From positions 1 to 7,455 of the forward strand of contig JAJRWJ010000062.1 in assembly GCA_024276805.1 (NCBI GenBank): a DNA stretch of 7,455 nt, read 5' to 3'. How positions within the stretch are numbered: the stretch's first letter is position 1; the number at the start of each line of letters is the position of its first letter. The position numbers and the translations under genes were made by a program. Of this stretch, positions 5,840 to 7,455 are shown in pieces. The notes beneath the pieces were generated by a model, which made no database searches, had not been told where the DNA came from, and saw nothing but the letters and a program-made list of their open reading frames with translations. The DNA comes from Gammaproteobacteria bacterium. Its GTDB lineage: Bacteria > Pseudomonadota > Gammaproteobacteria > Methylococcales > Methylomonadaceae.

Positions 5840-6707
5840 AGATAATCAAGGAAGCACCCGGCCTGATGATTTCCAGAAACTCAAAGGCATACAGAGATGC
5901 TTCCAGCTGTGCCTGCTGAATCAGGTCTTCGGACAAACCCAGGCTCTGCGCTACGCCCGCATCAAACTGCGGAGCGGGGATTTCTGTATCCGGGGCAATT
6001 TTCACTCCGGGTTCCATGACGGCCGCGATGCGATTGGCGGCATGCAGGATGACCGCATCTTCCGCTGCGGCTGGCAATTCTGCCGGATGGACATGATGCC
6101 GGACCATCTGGCATATACCATCCGGCAGCTTCCAGAGCGTCAGCAGTTCCGCGCCCACCTGTGCATAATTGAAGCCGAATTCCTGTGTTTCCGCAGCAGT
6201 AATCGCGTCTTCCCGGCCATTTGTCTGCAGCAGAATGCGGGCTGACTGTCGTGGGCATTGTGTGTAAAAAATCAATTTACCCAGGCTGTGCAACAATCCG
6301 GCGGTAAAAAAACGTTCCTGGTCTTCCATCTGGAAATGCTCGGACAAAATCCTTGCGATCGCAGCACAGGTAACGCTGTTGTACCAGAAGCACTCCATAT
6401 CGACCAACTCCGGAGGCACATCGGTAAAGGTGGCGGTGACCGATGTCGCCAGCACCAGGCTGCGAATTTCCTTATGGCCAAGCAAAGAGACGGCCTGCGC
6501 CACGGTTTCGATTTTTCTGCTGAAGCCATAGAAGGCACTGTTAATGAGCTTCAACAACATCGCCGTCAATGCCGGATCCAGGGCGATGACCCGCTCGATA
6601 TCGTGGACTGTGGTGTTTGGTGAGGCAAGTAGTTCATTGATGCGTATCGCCACTTCCGGCAGAGAATAGATGGCGTCGACTTCCTTGGCCAGCGATTGTG
6701 GTGTCAT
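5838..6707 (-). CDS. HDOD-domain signalling protein
   Basis: This is a complete 289-residue cytoplasmic protein consisting almost wholly of one HDOD domain (about residues 8-210) and a short helical tail. Supporting motifs are the N-terminal LPEVAIRINELLASP (16-30), DPALTAMLLKLINSAFYG (44-61), GLLHSLGKLIF (137-147) and GAELLTLWKLP (185-195). HDOD proteins are relatives of HD phosphohydrolases that usually lack catalysis and act in regulation. Here the hallmark His-Asp is His140-Ser141, and the later conserved His position is Tyr181, so metal-dependent hydrolysis is not expected. There is no receiver, GGDEF or EAL domain attached, so its partner is unknown. The ATG is preceded by GAGG with 8 bases of spacing. 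A metallopeptidase-like gene lies 144 bases upstream on the same strand; co-transcription is possible but not shown. Confidence 0.9.
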   Translation of the reverse strand: MTPQSLAKEVDAIYSLPEVAIRINELLASPNTTVHDIERVIALDPALTAMLLKLINSAFYGFSRKIETVAQAVSLLGHKEIRSLVLATSVTATFTDVPPELVDMECFWYNSVTCAAIARILSEHFQMEDQERFFTAGLLHSLGKLIFYTQCPRQSARILLQTNGREDAITAAETQEFGFNYAQVGAELLTLWKLPDGICQMVRHHVHPAELPAAAEDAVILHAANRIAAVMEPGVKIAPDTEIPAPQFDAGVAQSLGLSEDLIQQAQLEASLYAFEFLEIIRPGASLII

Positions 6708-6766
6708 GATGTTATCCTCGTAAGTGAAATCAGTGCTTGAAGAAAAGTTTAGTGGATTTTCTGAAA

Positions 6767-6772
6767 ATTGTA
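6767..6772 (-). promoter_or_regulatory. Possible -10 element for the HDOD gene
   Basis: The minus strand reads TACAAT (5 of 6 to TATAAT) about 60 bases before the HDOD start. No good -35 lies at 16 to 18 bases, so an activator or chance is possible. Confidence 0.25.
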
Positions 6773-6851
6773 CGCCGGTTCATCACTCAAACAGCCGGAT
6801 TGCAGGTGCTCATGCTGTGCTCCGGGGGTGACAAACCGGCCTCATCATCGT

Positions 6852-7455
6852 TCAGTACGCGAATGATTTCCTCGCATCGATGCTGCTGTCCCTTTCCAGA
6901 ATATAATTTGCCAGCCGGGTGATACCGTTCCAGGTCGAATATTCGTCGATAAAATCAAAAGCCCTTGCAAACAGCTCGGCGAGTTTCTCATTACGTCCTT
7001 TTTTATCTGGTATCAGACACTTGATATAGTTATTGACGAGCTCCAAATCCACTGAATCACGGTAGTTACGTAATGAATCGAGATTCAACAGATGGCCGTT
7101 GATCTGTTCGCCGTCACAGTCCGCGACAAATTTCGCTTCCGCCAATACGCCACTTAGCAAGGTGATGACATCGGCCTCCAGGGCCGAAATCAGTGCCTTT
7201 CTGGTCGAAAGGCACTGTTCCGGTGTAATGTTAATGTTGTCGAGCCTGCCAATGTCATCGACCGAAGCAGGCAGGTTTTCAATCAAACGGCCACCTTCGA
7301 CTCTGGCGACAGGATTTTGTCTGACTTTTGCGCTGCAGGCCTTTTGCTTTTTTGCACCGGACTTGTTGTTTTTTATGGCGATCTGAAAGTAAACCGGCGG
7401 CAGTTTTTTCAACTTGTTGTATAGATAGATTGCCGTGGCGTGGCCGGCTTCGTGA
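6852..7455 (-). CDS. HEXXH zinc metallopeptidase-like protein, C-terminal part (5' end outside window)
   Basis: The frame stays open to the window edge, so only the last 200 residues are seen. They begin HEAGHATAIYLYNK, which contains HEXXH in the exact HEAGH form typical of FtsH-type peptidase M41 zinc sites. Numbering that His as 1, residues 99-109 (LLSGVLAEAKF) resemble the Gly/Ala-Glu helix that follows in M41 proteins, and YRDSVD (131-136) could supply the third, acidic zinc ligand. The rest is helical with a Trp at 175. No AAA ATPase part can be seen, as it would lie upstream if present. I infer a zinc-dependent peptidase or a non-proteolytic relative; it is not necessarily FtsH, because the C-terminal half does not read like standard FtsH. 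A TTG at 7412 could be taken as a start, but that would remove the zinc motif and is very probably wrong. The HDOD gene follows 144 bases downstream. Confidence 0.7.
   Translation of the reverse strand, partial: HEAGHATAIYLYNKLKKLPPVYFQIAIKNNKSGAKKQKACSAKVRQNPVARVEGGRLIENLPASVDDIGRLDNINITPEQCLSTRKALISALEADVITLLSGVLAEAKFVADCDGEQINGHLLNLDSLRNYRDSVDLELVNNYIKCLIPDKKGRNEKLAELFARAFDFIDEYSTWNGITRLANYILERDSSIDARKSFAY

Overview
The window looks like chromosomal DNA from a Gram-negative bacterium. Two proteins carry export signals suited to an outer membrane and periplasm, and one of them is an outer-membrane porin ending in phenylalanine. Base composition is roughly balanced. The intergenic DNA holds palindromic repeats of types I associate with Gammaproteobacteria, including methanotroph-like lineages. 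That placement is an inference; no rRNA or marker gene is present to confirm it.

All five well-supported genes lie on the minus strand, so transcription runs from high to low coordinates. In that order they are: (1) the C-terminal 200 residues of a protein whose visible part begins HEAGH, a zinc-metallopeptidase motif resembling peptidase M41, cut by the window edge (6852-7455); (2) a 289-residue HDOD-domain protein with a degenerate HD motif (5838-6707); (3) an OprO/OprP-family phosphate-selective-type porin (3939-5315) preceded by a candidate Pho box and -10 element; (4) a 743-residue fusion of a SulP anion transporter to a complete beta-carbonic anhydrase (1175-3406, GTG start); (5) a secreted, extremely methionine-rich small protein, probably metal (copper) binding (31-420).

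The genes are separated by long spacers (144 to 754 bases) and do not form an obvious operon. They look like independent units with a common flavour of envelope transport, ion handling and signalling: inorganic carbon (SulP-CA), phosphate (porin plus Pho box), metal (Met-rich protein) and regulation (HDOD).

The spacers are informative. Two diverged copies of an about 80-base, three-hairpin repeat lie at 493-573 and 5730-5809, and I do not recognise the family. The 421-1174 spacer also carries single degenerate copies of two palindromic repeats that look familiar. The porin-HDOD spacer holds the Pho-box candidate, a possible 63-residue ORF, a run of 12 G, and a 10-bp hairpin overlapping the HDOD stop codon. 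I see no tRNA, rRNA, CRISPR array, transposase or phage gene.
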